Assembly (NCBI GenBank): GCA_905194705.1
Contig: CAJJTI010000030.1
Span: forward strand, 1 to 16,553
Source of the DNA: an uncultured Solobacterium sp.
Lineage (GTDB): Bacteria > Bacillota_I > Bacilli_A > Erysipelotrichales > Erysipelotrichaceae
Reading direction: 5' to 3'
Length of the DNA stretch: 16,553 nucleotides
The notes under the pieces are model-generated. The model worked only from the letters and a program-made list of their open reading frames with translations, did no database searches and had not been told where the DNA came from. Each line of letters begins with the position of its first letter. Within the stretch, counting starts at the first letter, position 1. Below, piece by piece: positions 7,954 to 15,673 of the stretch. Both the position numbers and the translations under genes were made by a program.

Positions 7954-8982
7954 ATGAATTATAAAGTTAGTGTTGTCGTTCCAGTTTACAATGTAGAAGA
8001 GTATTTACATAGTTGCATAGAGTCACTCTTTGGACAGTCTTATAAAAATATAGAAATAATACTAGTTGATGACGAGTCACCAGATAATTGTCCTCGCTTG
8101 TGCGACGAATATGCTGTTGCGCACGAGAATATAAAGGTTTTACATAAAAAGAATGGTGGTTTAGGATATGCAAGAAATTCTGGATTAGAAATCGCAACAG
8201 GTGATTTCGTGGAATTTCTTGACTCCGATGATTATATAGAAAACGATACCATAGAAAAAGCATTGCACAAAATAGTAAATGATAATGCAGATGTATGTTG
8301 TTTTTCCTGTAAGAAATTGGATGTTAACGGCAGCATAACAGTTGAATCTGTTAGCTTTCCACCAATGCTTCGTGGAGAGAAGGTAAAAGACATTTTATTT
8401 CCTATCTATTTTGGAGGGTCACAGAGAAATGGAGGAAAGGAAAAATACCGGTTAGGATCGTCATGTATGGCTATCTATAGGCGATCGTTCTTAATTGATA
8501 ATAATATTCGATTTGAATCTGAAAGAGATGTTCTAAGCGAGGATGTGCTTTTTAACATTAGCGTATGTCAGAAAGCATCTTGTATAACCTTCTTGAATGA
8601 AAACTTTTATGTGTATCGTGAAAATTTATCATCTTTAACGCACTCGTATCGTCCAGATCGTTTTGATAAAGCCTGCAACCTGTTTGAAAGAGAAAAACAA
8701 ATTATTGCAGATCAAAGTGAAAGAAATGTAGAAGCCTTGCACAGAGCACAAGACTCATTAATTTCTAATTTGATTGTAAGCATTAAGCAGTGTGTGGGTT
8801 TTGCAAACATGAGTAGGAAAGAAAAACTAAAGGAAATAAGAAGAATGAGTAAGGGAGAGCTTGCAAGAAAATTACAAGATTATCCATTCGATGAGCTTCC
8901 TTTAATGAAAAGAATATATATTAGACAGGTGCTTAATGGAAGAACTACTTTGGTTTATTTTATGACAAAGATGAAATGTTAG
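7954..8982 (+). CDS. Glycosyltransferase family 2 (GT-A fold)
   Basis: A 342-residue GT2 enzyme of the EpsJ/CpsJ-like type often found in Firmicute capsule loci. Features are KVSVVVPVYNVEEYLHSC, IILVDDESPDNCP, KNGGLGYARNSGLE and the metal-binding DSDD at D90-D93, then SEDVLFNISVC in the acceptor half. The ATG touches the previous stop, and no strong ribosome site precedes it, so translation probably depends on ribosomes finishing the upstream gene. The C-terminus is basic and may lie on the membrane. It is complete. The sugar donor is unknown. Confidence 0.92.
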   Translation: MNYKVSVVVPVYNVEEYLHSCIESLFGQSYKNIEIILVDDESPDNCPRLCDEYAVAHENIKVLHKKNGGLGYARNSGLEIATGDFVEFLDSDDYIENDTIEKALHKIVNDNADVCCFSCKKLDVNGSITVESVSFPPMLRGEKVKDILFPIYFGGSQRNGGKEKYRLGSSCMAIYRRSFLIDNNIRFESERDVLSEDVLFNISVCQKASCITFLNENFYVYRENLSSLTHSYRPDRFDKACNLFEREKQIIADQSERNVEALHRAQDSLISNLIVSIKQCVGFANMSRKEKLKEIRRMSKGELARKLQDYPFDELPLMKRIYIRQVLNGRTTLVYFMTKMKC

Positions 8983-8997
8983 GAATGTGGTGATTTT

Positions 8998-10266
8998 ATG
9001 CAATTGAAAATTGACAAAAACAGCTTCTGGCTGTTTATTTTGATATTTTTATCTTATTCCAATATAGAGTTGTTTTCTTATTTTGTGGGTGACGGTTTTA
9101 TTGGAAAACTCAATTATTATTGTCCAATACTATCCTATATATTAATAATTCTTTATTGTATGTCTCAACTACGAAAGACGGGCGAAAATGTATTAAACTG
9201 TGGATTTAAACTGAATATTGTACCATACATTGCTGCGATATTATATACAGTGATCATTTTTTTGCTAAATGGCAATGGAATGGATTACTTATCTAGACTG
9301 GCATCAACTGCTCTATATTACATGCTCGCAGTTGGAGCCATGTATGAAATGCTGCAGCTCATGGGATGTCGAGTACTCGATTATTATATCGATGTTACAA
9401 TTTTTACTTATCTTCTCTATGCCTTTACAGGAACAATAATAAGTCGTGGAAGAGGCCTAGCGTTATATGTTAGGGAGACATTTTTAGGACATTATGTAGG
9501 AACTAATTCTTATAAAGGTTTTTTTGAAGTACATGAACTCCTATTCATTATGGGATTGTTTATTATATTTCTTTTGTTTTTTAAGAAACAAAAAAATAAA
9601 AAGGATTATCGACGTTTGATCTGATGTATTTTGTGCTTTATATTCGGATTTAAACGCATAGGATTGGCTGGAATTGTGGTTGTAGTATTATTGCTATTAA
9701 TCATAAACAAACCATTAAAGGGAATTGCTGCTCCGCTTATACGAATTGAGACAATCTATGCGATTGTAATCTGCTTCATATTTGTCTATATGATACTAGA
9801 TGATAGCTTTATTGCACTTCTTCTGCAAAAGGGAATTGCAGATAATGGACGAAGTATTATTTATAGCCATTTTCGCACAATTTGTAACTTTAGTGTTGGT
9901 TATCTAGGAAAAGGATACACTTTTGTGTCACGCTACATAGAGGGACTCGGATCGTTGGTATTAAATAACATGGCAAGTATACGAGGACTGCATAGTGGAG
10001 TGTTTGAAAAATATTTAGAGTTGGATTTTATTGAATCGCTATTGTGGCATTGGTGGTTTTTATATCATATTTCTTCTACATACATAAAAAAATTTGGGAA
10101 AAAGATGGCACTTTGCTATTTGATGTTAACTTCTTATTCTTACATCGCATATTTGACCGACAATACGCATGGATATAGAAACTTTCAGATAGTTTTACTT
10201 ATGATCCCAATAGCATACTTTATGCAGATTAATAAAGGAAAAAATGGAGTGTTAATTGATGATTAA
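8998..10266 (+). pseudogene. wzy: Wzy-like polysaccharide polymerase interrupted by an in-frame TGA
   Basis: A multi-spanning membrane protein expected to polymerise flipped repeat units outside the membrane. Reading from ATG 8998 (GGTGAT just upstream) gives 208 residues of alternating hydrophobic segments to a TGA at 9622-9624. The same frame continues without another stop to TAA 10264-10266, together 422 codons, the normal size for Wzy. The second half begins with FIFGFKRIGLAG, matching the GxKR-type motif conserved midway in Wzy/O-antigen ligase-like proteins, and later DNGRSIIYSHF, so both halves are one gene. TGA differs by one base from TGG (Trp), a plausible original codon. TGA ends several other genes here, so recoding is unlikely. 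The call as polymerase rests on topology, these motifs and the location; the name is a functional one, not a sequence match. Confidence 0.78.
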
Positions 10267-10974
10267 GGATAAAATAAAAAAACTTTTTTATGGGAAAAAA
10301 TATAATTCAAAAACATATGTGAATAATTTGAAGAAACTGGGAATGCGAATAGGTGAGAGGGTCACAATCTACGTTCCATCAAAGACTACCATAGATGAAA
10401 CTCGTCCCTGGATGATTGAAATTGGTGATGATGTTCAGATTACCGAAGGTGTGACAATTCTAACACACGGATATGATTGGAGTGTCTGTAAGGGCTTATA
10501 CGGTGATGTTCTTGGTAGCTGTGGAAAAGTAAAAATTGGAAACAATGTTTTCATCGGTATGCATGCAACTATTTTGAAAGGTACCACCATTGGTAACAAC
10601 TGTATCATAGGTGCATCGAGTTTTCTGAAGGGGGGTGCTTTCCGGATAATTCAGTTATAGTGGGAAATCCTGCCAAAGTAGTTGGAACATTGGAAGATTA
10701 CTATGCAAAACGTAAAGTAGCTCAGCTTAAGGAAGCTAAAGAATGTGCGATTGAGTATTATAAGACTTATAAAAAGTTTCCGCCCAAGGAGATCTTTTAT
10801 GAATTCTTTTGGCTATTTGAAAAGCGTAATGATAAGATAATCGAAAGATTTGATGAAATGATGGGATTAGTAGGTAATAAAGAATTATCATATCAGAAAT
10901 TTAAAGAAGAGGCACCTATCTTTGATGGATATGATAAGTTCCTGGAATATTGTTTTGAAGGAGAAGAAATGTAA
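10259..10974 (+). pseudogene. Hexapeptide-repeat (LbH) acetyltransferase, frameshifted in a G run
   Basis: A trimeric left-handed beta-helix acyltransferase of the maltose/capsule O-acetyltransferase type, which would use acetyl-CoA to modify a sugar. From ATG 10259 (GGAG at 10246-10249) it reads IEIGDDVQITEGVTILTHGYD (H70), VKIGNNVFIGMHATILKG (H102) and TIGNNCIIGASSFLKG. At 10630-10635 six G in a row break the frame, and the reading then ends at 10660. The other frame resumes with FPDNSVIVGNPAKVVG, the conserved end of the helix, and runs on through a charged helical tail to 10974. Four or seven G would restore one reading of about 238 residues. The stop overlaps the next gene by one base. 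The break could be real, phase-variable, or a sequencing error. Confidence 0.85.
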
Positions 10975-12116
10975 TGCGATTAATAACAGATATATTAAAA
11001 GATGTGTTTTGTTATATAGTTAGCTTCTTTTACAGAAAGCAAAACCTCTGGTTAGTAATGGAAAGAGGCACAGATGCACGGGATAATGGCTATTGGTTTT
11101 TTAAATATCTTATAGATAACCATTCGGATCAGACAGCTATTTATGTTATTTCTAAAGATAGCCCTGATTTGGAAAAAGTAAAAAAATGTGGACCAGTTGT
11201 AGAATACAACAGCATCAAGCATGGAATATATTATTATGCAGCTAAATACCGAGTTGGAACACACCAGTCATTAGCTCGCCCAGAGTGGAGAGCAATTGTG
11301 GCATTACAAAAGAAAACTTTTGTTCGGGCGAGAGGTTACACAGCATTTTTACAGCATGGTATAACAAAAGACAATATCCCTGGATTGAAGTATCCGAACT
11401 TCATTACGGATCTGTTCATATGTGGTGCAAAACCTGAGTGTGAATTTATTAATAGATCGTATGGATTTGAGGATGGAGTTGTTAGGTATACTGGACTGGC
11501 TAGATTTGATAATTTGACTCGTAATGCGGATTTAAAGAAGAAACAAGTGTTGCTCATGCCAACTTGGAGAACATTTTTGCTTGGAAAGGAAAAATCTGAG
11601 TTTGAATCATCTCAGTATTTTAATAAATATCAAGGCTTATTAGATTCTGAAGAGTTACATAGACTTTTAGAATTAAATGATTATGATTTGATTTTTTATC
11701 CACATTATGAGATCCAACGGTGGATTTCCTCTTTTACGTCAAAATCAAATAGGGTTAAGATTGCCAGCTTTAAAGATTATGATGTTCAAAAATTATTAAT
11801 AGAGTCAGAAATATTAATTACCGATTATTCAAGTGTATTCTTTGATATGGCGTACATGAACCGAGAGACAATATTTTTCCAGTTTGATAAAGAAAAATAT
11901 AGAGCAAGCCAGTATCAAGAAGGATATTTTAAGTATGAAGATAGCTTCGGGCCAGTCGTCGAATCAGTGGAAGAGGTTATAATTTGTGTAGCAGACTACT
12001 TTAAAAATGGAGTGGCTGAAAAGTATCAATCGAACATGAACAAGTATTTTGTCTTTCATGATGAGAACAACAGCTATAGAATATTTAAGGCAATTACTGA
12101 GATAAAGAAGGGATGA
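10974..12116 (+). CDS. CDP-glycerol glycerophosphotransferase family protein (TagB/TagF-like)
   Basis: This family moves glycerol phosphate from CDP-glycerol onto teichoic-acid or capsule acceptors at the cytoplasmic membrane face. The 380-residue protein starts with a hydrophobic stretch, then LWLVMERGTDARDNGYWFF, the catalytic-type FLQHGIT (H128), VLLMPTWR, FYPHYE (H244) and ITDYSSVFFDMAYM (T283-S287), all in family order. It covers the catalytic domain without the long extra domains of TagF, so it may add a single or few glycerol phosphates as a side group. The ATG overlaps the upstream TAA by one base and GAAGGAGAAG lies at 10957-10966. No CDP-glycerol synthase gene (tagD/gct) is in the window, so the donor must come from elsewhere. 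Some family members use other CDP-alditols such as CDP-ribitol. Confidence 0.88.
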   Translation: MRLITDILKDVFCYIVSFFYRKQNLWLVMERGTDARDNGYWFFKYLIDNHSDQTAIYVISKDSPDLEKVKKCGPVVEYNSIKHGIYYYAAKYRVGTHQSLARPEWRAIVALQKKTFVRARGYTAFLQHGITKDNIPGLKYPNFITDLFICGAKPECEFINRSYGFEDGVVRYTGLARFDNLTRNADLKKKQVLLMPTWRTFLLGKEKSEFESSQYFNKYQGLLDSEELHRLLELNDYDLIFYPHYEIQRWISSFTSKSNRVKIASFKDYDVQKLLIESEILITDYSSVFFDMAYMNRETIFFQFDKEKYRASQYQEGYFKYEDSFGPVVESVEEVIICVADYFKNGVAEKYQSNMNKYFVFHDENNSYRIFKAITEIKKG

Positions 12117-12118
12117 GG

Positions 12119-13564
12119 ATGAAGAAATCATTAAGGAAAAATGCTGTCTTAAGTGCGGGGCAAAAACTTCTATCAATAGTTTTTCCGCTAATTACATTTC
12201 CGTACATATCTCGTGTGTTACGTGTTGAAGACATAGGAAAAATTAATTTTGCAAATTCTATTGTTTCGTATTTTGTATTATTATCGAGTCTTGGTATTCT
12301 GAACTATGCAACAAGGGAAGGAGCTAGGATACGAGATAACAAAGAGAAATTCAACCAATTTTGCAAAGAAATTTTTACAATAAACATATTATCAACTTGC
12401 GTAGCATATGTTGCTTTGGTTGTAGCTTGTCTTGTGTCAAGCAAGATCAGAAGCTATGAGATTCTTATATTAATTCAATCATTTTCAATAATTGGTGGTA
12501 CAATCGGAATCAATTGGATTTATACGATTGAAGAAGACTACTTGTACATAACGATACGCACATTGATAGTTCAAGTAATCTCGGTAGTATTGATGTTGAC
12601 AATGGTCAAAATTGAAAGTGATTATCTAATTTATGTGGCACTCTCAACGTTTGCTACAGTTGGCGCTAATATTTTTAATTTTTTTCACGCTAGAAAATAT
12701 GTTAAGATCGGACTTACGACTAGATTAAATCTAAAAAAGCATTTGAAACCTATATTAATTATATTTGCATCTACAATTGCTGTGACAATTTATGTTGATT
12801 CCGATACTACATTGCTTGGCTTCTTAAATAGTGAATATTGTGTTGGTTTATATAGTCGCTCAAGTAAAATATATACTTTAATAAAGCAGATGGTTGCGGC
12901 CATGGTCGTTGTTGCATTGCCTAATTTATCAAATATTAGCGAATCAATCCAAATTGAGGAATACATCAACAAAGCAAGGAAAATATTATATGATGTTTTG
13001 TTTTTAGCTATTCCTGTTGCGATTGGTTTGTGCTTAACATCTGAGGATGTTCTGCTTATATTGGCAGGACAGAAGTATATTGAGGCAACTAGATCGTTAC
13101 AAATTCTTGCAATTAGCTCTTTTTTTGCGGTAATGAGTTCCTTTGTAACATATTGCTGTCTACTTCCTTTAAGGTTTGAAAAATTGCAACTTATTGCAAC
13201 GGTTACAAGTGCTGTGGTCAATGTATCATTGAATTTCTTGATTCTACCATCCTTAGCTCATACAGGGGCAGCAATAACGACATTATTCTCAGAAGCACTT
13301 GTGTTTGTAATAGAAGTTGTTTATTTTTGCCGAAAGAGTCTATATAAGCCTATTTTTAAACTTGAAATGAAAAACATAGCGTCCCTTGTTATCGGAGGCC
13401 TATGGATTGTGGCTGTATGTATGGCAATTGAAAAAACTAATTTGTCTTTTCTTCCTTGTTTTGTAATCAAAGTCGTAGTCCGTGCCATTGGATATGGCGT
13501 TGTTCTTTTGACGTTTAAATATCCTTCTGTGAAAATGTTATTAAAGCGAAAACGGCAGTTATAA
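12119..13564 (+). CDS. wzx: Wzx-type oligosaccharide flippase (MOP superfamily)
   Basis: A polytopic protein expected to flip the undecaprenyl-linked repeat unit across the membrane for polymerisation. The N-terminus KNAVLSAGQKLLSIVFPLIT followed by PYISRVLRVEDIGKINFANS is typical of Firmicute Wzx/RfbX proteins, and about 12 to 14 hydrophobic helices follow to a basic end (LLKRKRQL). Length is 481 residues. ATG 12119 is preferred because GAAGGG at 12107-12112 is six bases upstream; the ATG at 12113 would touch that motif and adds only two residues. The latter overlaps the previous stop by four bases. It is the last gene of the first operon, and no clear intrinsic terminator with a T-run follows. 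Confidence 0.92.
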   Translation: MKKSLRKNAVLSAGQKLLSIVFPLITFPYISRVLRVEDIGKINFANSIVSYFVLLSSLGILNYATREGARIRDNKEKFNQFCKEIFTINILSTCVAYVALVVACLVSSKIRSYEILILIQSFSIIGGTIGINWIYTIEEDYLYITIRTLIVQVISVVLMLTMVKIESDYLIYVALSTFATVGANIFNFFHARKYVKIGLTTRLNLKKHLKPILIIFASTIAVTIYVDSDTTLLGFLNSEYCVGLYSRSSKIYTLIKQMVAAMVVVALPNLSNISESIQIEEYINKARKILYDVLFLAIPVAIGLCLTSEDVLLILAGQKYIEATRSLQILAISSFFAVMSSFVTYCCLLPLRFEKLQLIATVTSAVVNVSLNFLILPSLAHTGAAITTLFSEALVFVIEVVYFCRKSLYKPIFKLEMKNIASLVIGGLWIVAVCMAIEKTNLSFLPCFVIKVVVRAIGYGVVLLTFKYPSVKMLLKRKRQL

Positions 13565-13631
13565 GAGAACCTAAAATATTCGGTGATTCCCCAATGTCAT
13601 TAAGTTAAGGAATGGCAAATTACAAGTGTCG

Positions 13632-13645
13632 ACACAATATTGTGT
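13632..13645. repeat. 14-bp perfect palindrome
   Basis: ACACAATATTGTGT is a perfect inverted repeat centred between 13638 and 13639. It lies 67 bases after the flippase stop and 12 bases before the IS66-like end. It could be an operator or part of an old insertion end. Nothing else identifies it. Confidence 0.5.
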
Positions 13646-13657
13646 TCGCGCTTTTTT

Positions 13658-13680
13658 GTAAGCGTCAAATAAACACCGTC
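13658..13680 (+). mobile_element. Probable left terminal inverted repeat of an IS66-family element
   Basis: The run begins GTAAGCGTC. IS66-family ends characteristically start with GTAA, and GTAAGCG is a common form. A tnpA-like reading frame starts about 75 bases inside it, the arrangement expected for the family. No matching right end with an 8-bp target duplication could be found; CTTAC at 14226-14230 matches only the last five bases and its flanks do not repeat. Confidence 0.45.
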
Positions 13681-13692
13681 TAGAGAAAAACC

Positions 13693-13720
13693 GATTTCGA
13701 AAAGATAATAGATTTCGAAA
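13693..13720 (+). repeat. Direct repeat of GATTTCGAAA
   Basis: GATTTCGAAA occurs at 13693-13702 and 13711-13720, separated by eight bases, each containing the palindrome TTTCGAAA. The second copy runs into the AAAGGA ribosome site of the tnpA-like remnant. It may be part of the insertion element's leader. Confidence 0.5.
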
Positions 13721-13733
13721 GGAAGATATGAAA

Positions 13734-13886
13734 ATGACAAGTCAAGACTGGGAAGAAATAATAGACGTATATGATAAAGAAAAAGAAACAATTATTGCAT
13801 ACTGCAAAAGGCTTAATGTAACAGATTCTCGTTTTTATTATTATCGAGACAAATTTTATGGTAAGCATGGAATCTTCATCTCTTAA
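13734..13886 (+). pseudogene. IS66-like TnpA accessory protein remnant
   Basis: A short frame of 50 residues from ATG 13734 (AAAGGA at 13718-13723; ATG 13728 is also in frame but closer to it). It reads TSQDWEEIIDVYDKEKETI and then AYCKRLNVTDSRFYYYRDKF, which fits the N-terminal helix-turn-helix of IS66 TnpA proteins (W-x-EI, then a WC-x3-N-x8-YYWR-like motif). TnpA proteins are usually around 100 residues or more; here the homology-like part stops near 13862, followed by seven unrelated-looking residues and a TAA. No TnpB or TnpC follows. It is best read as the truncated start of an insertion element. It could instead be an expressed small protein, but nothing supports that. Confidence 0.5.
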
Positions 13887-13921
13887 TTCATATATCTGTA
13901 ATACTCTCACAAGTACTGTAG

Positions 13922-14221
13922 ATAAATAACATATTAAAAAATGACCATGAATCATATGATTCAAAATACTTATCAAAATTAGATGATAAAGATAATCCAT
14001 TAAGTGAAGTAAACAATTTATGTTTCTTATTAAAAAAGTTTCTTAATTCTCATTCAGGTTTTAATAGAGAAGATTTGCAGAACTATCTTAATCTATTCTC
14101 TTTAATGGTTAACAAACCATATAACAAACTTGAAAAAGTAAAAATACTATTAGATAAGGCTATATGTTACCCTAAAACGTTTCATTATAGAGATTTCTAT
14201 TCTAAAAAGTGTGCTAAATAA
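13922..14221 (+). pseudogene. C-terminal remnant of a DDE transposase (IS1595/ISXO2-like)
   Basis: This frame is open from just after a TAG at 13919 to TAA 14219-14221, with no plausible start codon and ribosome site at its beginning. It reads PLSEVNNLCFLLKKFLNSH then SGFNREDLQNYLNLFSLM, which fits the end of IS1595/ISXO2-type transposases, where a pattern like VNxxHSxLKxFL..xGvxxxxLQxYLxxF is common; the Cys here replaces the usual His. The tail YPKTFHYRDFYSKKCAK follows. The catalytic N-terminal and central parts are missing. It is not the C-terminus expected for IS66 TnpC, so it appears to be the wreck of a different element fused to the IS66-like left end. Family naming is tentative; transposase origin is likely. 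Confidence 0.55.
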
Positions 14222-14232
14222 AGGACTTACAT

Positions 14233-14268
14233 AAAATCATCAGCACACTTGTGCAAGTGACGATTTTT
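14233..14268 (+). terminator. Possible hairpin/terminator after the transposase remnant
   Basis: GCAC, loop ACTT, GTGC (14243-14254) is flanked by AAAATC (14233-14238) and GATTTTT (14262-14268), which pair around an internal loop. The 3' side ends in five T. It could stop transcription before the second operon, or be an insertion-element end. Stability was not computed. Confidence 0.35.
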
Positions 14269-14333
14269 ATAAAATAAACTTAAAATGCGTAGTATTAACT
14301 AAAGTGGTAGAATAAATAAGGTTATGAGGTTTT

Positions 14334-14363
14334 ATGAATAAGAAAGAACAAGAGAGACAGTAA
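14334..14363 (+). pseudogene. Orphan start codons, probably the displaced 5' end of the second priming transferase
   Basis: ATG at 14334 with GAGG at 14326-14329 opens a nine-codon frame, MNKKEQERQ, ending in TAA 14361-14363. The downstream transferase frame is open back to 14342 but has no start with a ribosome site there. A one- or two-base change near 14360 would join MNKKEQERQ to SLFMNIVIIG, giving a basic N-terminal tip before the first membrane helix. This is inferred; a short leader peptide is the alternative. Confidence 0.4.
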
Positions 14364-14371
14364 GTCTATTT

Positions 14372-15673
14372 ATGAATATAGTAATTATAGGGATTATATC
14401 TCTATTCTTTTACTATATTTGGTACAAATACTATAGGCCAAGAGTATTTTTCTGGCAAAGGGGAAACTGGTTAATTTTAGGTGTATATTTCTTTTCACTT
14501 GTGCTATTTAACAGCATCTTTGGTGGATTTAGATTAGGTTACGCTAAAACAAGAGATTTGATATTTTCGCAAACATTGGCTTTAGGGTTTGCAAATATAA
14601 TCGTTTTTATTGAAACGATTATTGCAAGAAAAGTAATTTTACCTATTGGTGGTTTCTTGGGATATTATGCAGTTGAAATTGTTTTAACAGTAATTATTAA
14701 TTTTATTGCAAATAAAATATATTATTTTATATTCCCTGCAAGAAAAACAGTATTAATTTATGGAGAAGACTATTCTTCTATTTATGAGCAAATTATGCGC
14801 TATCAAGCAAGTGCGTATAATATCGATAAAGAAATTACATATGATGAATATGAAAAAAATAAAAAAGACATTTTGAATTATGAAAGTGTCATGGTCATGG
14901 GGTTAGATGTTAAGGAAAAAGAACAATTAATCCATGAATGCTATGAAAAAACAATTCCTTTATATATTATTCCAGATGTTTATGAAGTAATTATTAATAA
15001 TGCTAGAAATATCTATTTAATCGATAAGCCAATATTAAAAGCGAATAATTTTGGGCCAAGTCAATTAGATAAGATTGTTAAAAGACTATTTGATATTTTC
15101 TTTGCATTAGTTATGCTTGTTATTACTTCACCAATATTACTTATTACAGCGATTGTTATCAAAGCATATGATGGTGGTCCTGTTCTTTATAAACAAGTGC
15201 GTTTAACACAATATGGTAGAGAATTTAAGATACTTAAATTTAGATCAATGAAAGTTGATGCGGAAAAAGATGGTAAAGCAAGACTGGCAAGCGAACATGA
15301 TGATCGTATTACGCCTGTTGGTAAATTTATTAGAAGCTGCAGAATTGACGAACTTCCACAATTAATTAATATTTTGATTGGAGATATGTCAGTTGTTGGA
15401 CCTAGACCTGAAAGACCTGAACTAATTGAAAAGATATTATTGGATGTTCCTGAATTTAACTACCGATTAAAGGTAAAAGCAGGATTAACTGGTTTTGCAC
15501 AGGTATATGGTAAATATAATACAAAACTTAAAGATAAGTTATTATTTGATTTGTATTATATAGAGAATTTCTCATTATTATTAGATTTAAAGATTATGTT
15601 TTTAACATTTAAGATACTATTTGTAAAAGATAGTACTGAAGGGGTAAGTGATGAAGTTAGTTCAAACAATTAA
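14372..15673 (+). CDS. Polyprenyl-phosphate sugar-1-phosphate transferase (second priming enzyme)
   Basis: A membrane enzyme starting glycan assembly on undecaprenyl phosphate. From ATG 14372 there are 433 residues: about four N-terminal hydrophobic helices (roughly 1-17, 32-52, 65-85, 98-120), a middle region with VLIYGEDYS, and the catalytic domain from VKRLFDIFFALVML: GGPVLYKQVRLTQYG, KFRSM at 289-293, RIDELPQL (D326/E327), GDMSVVGPRPERPE and KAGLTGFAQVYGKYN. Family assignment is firm. The chosen ATG has a poor ribosome site, and a better start at 14334 is out of frame, so the 5' end may be damaged or mis-sequenced. Its 3' end overlaps the next gene by 23 bases. It differs clearly from the priming enzyme at the start of the window, pointing to a separate operon. 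Confidence 0.9.
   Translation: MNIVIIGIISLFFYYIWYKYYRPRVFFWQRGNWLILGVYFFSLVLFNSIFGGFRLGYAKTRDLIFSQTLALGFANIIVFIETIIARKVILPIGGFLGYYAVEIVLTVIINFIANKIYYFIFPARKTVLIYGEDYSSIYEQIMRYQASAYNIDKEITYDEYEKNKKDILNYESVMVMGLDVKEKEQLIHECYEKTIPLYIIPDVYEVIINNARNIYLIDKPILKANNFGPSQLDKIVKRLFDIFFALVMLVITSPILLITAIVIKAYDGGPVLYKQVRLTQYGREFKILKFRSMKVDAEKDGKARLASEHDDRITPVGKFIRSCRIDELPQLINILIGDMSVVGPRPERPELIEKILLDVPEFNYRLKVKAGLTGFAQVYGKYNTKLKDKLLFDLYYIENFSLLLDLKIMFLTFKILFVKDSTEGVSDEVSSNN

Larger units (their letters stand above)
13565..14371. other. Gene-poor boundary between two polysaccharide operons
   Basis: About 800 bases without an intact gene separate the flippase from the second priming transferase. Besides the items listed separately, 13565-13631 carries a weak inverted pair (ATTCC and GGAAT) with no T-run, 13887-13921 is uninterpretable, and 14269-14333 is AT-rich with no convincing -35/-10 pair that I would defend. 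The region reads as a scar of successive insertions. A promoter for the second operon should lie here but cannot be placed. Confidence 0.6.

Noticed and set aside
9622..9624. TGA read as Trp or selenocysteine in the polymerase
   Set aside because: TGA terminates other genes here (ends at 2160, 4913, 12116, 16070), polymerases are not selenoproteins, and no obvious stem-loop of the selenocysteine type was noticed just downstream.
12790..13221. 143-codon frame on the minus strand opposite the flippase
   Set aside because: Low-complexity composition and no recognisable motif; the plus-strand flippase explains the region.
13680..14000. 106-codon frame on the minus strand in the insertion scar
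   Set aside because: Hydrophobic, Phe/Ile-rich reading typical of the reverse of AT-rich DNA; the plus-strand transposase-like readings are more meaningful.
13658..14230. One deleted insertion element with ends GTAAG and CTTAC
   Set aside because: Only the last five bases match between the ends, the 8-base flanks (GCTTTTTT and ATAAAATC) are not duplicates, and the two coding remnants look like different families.
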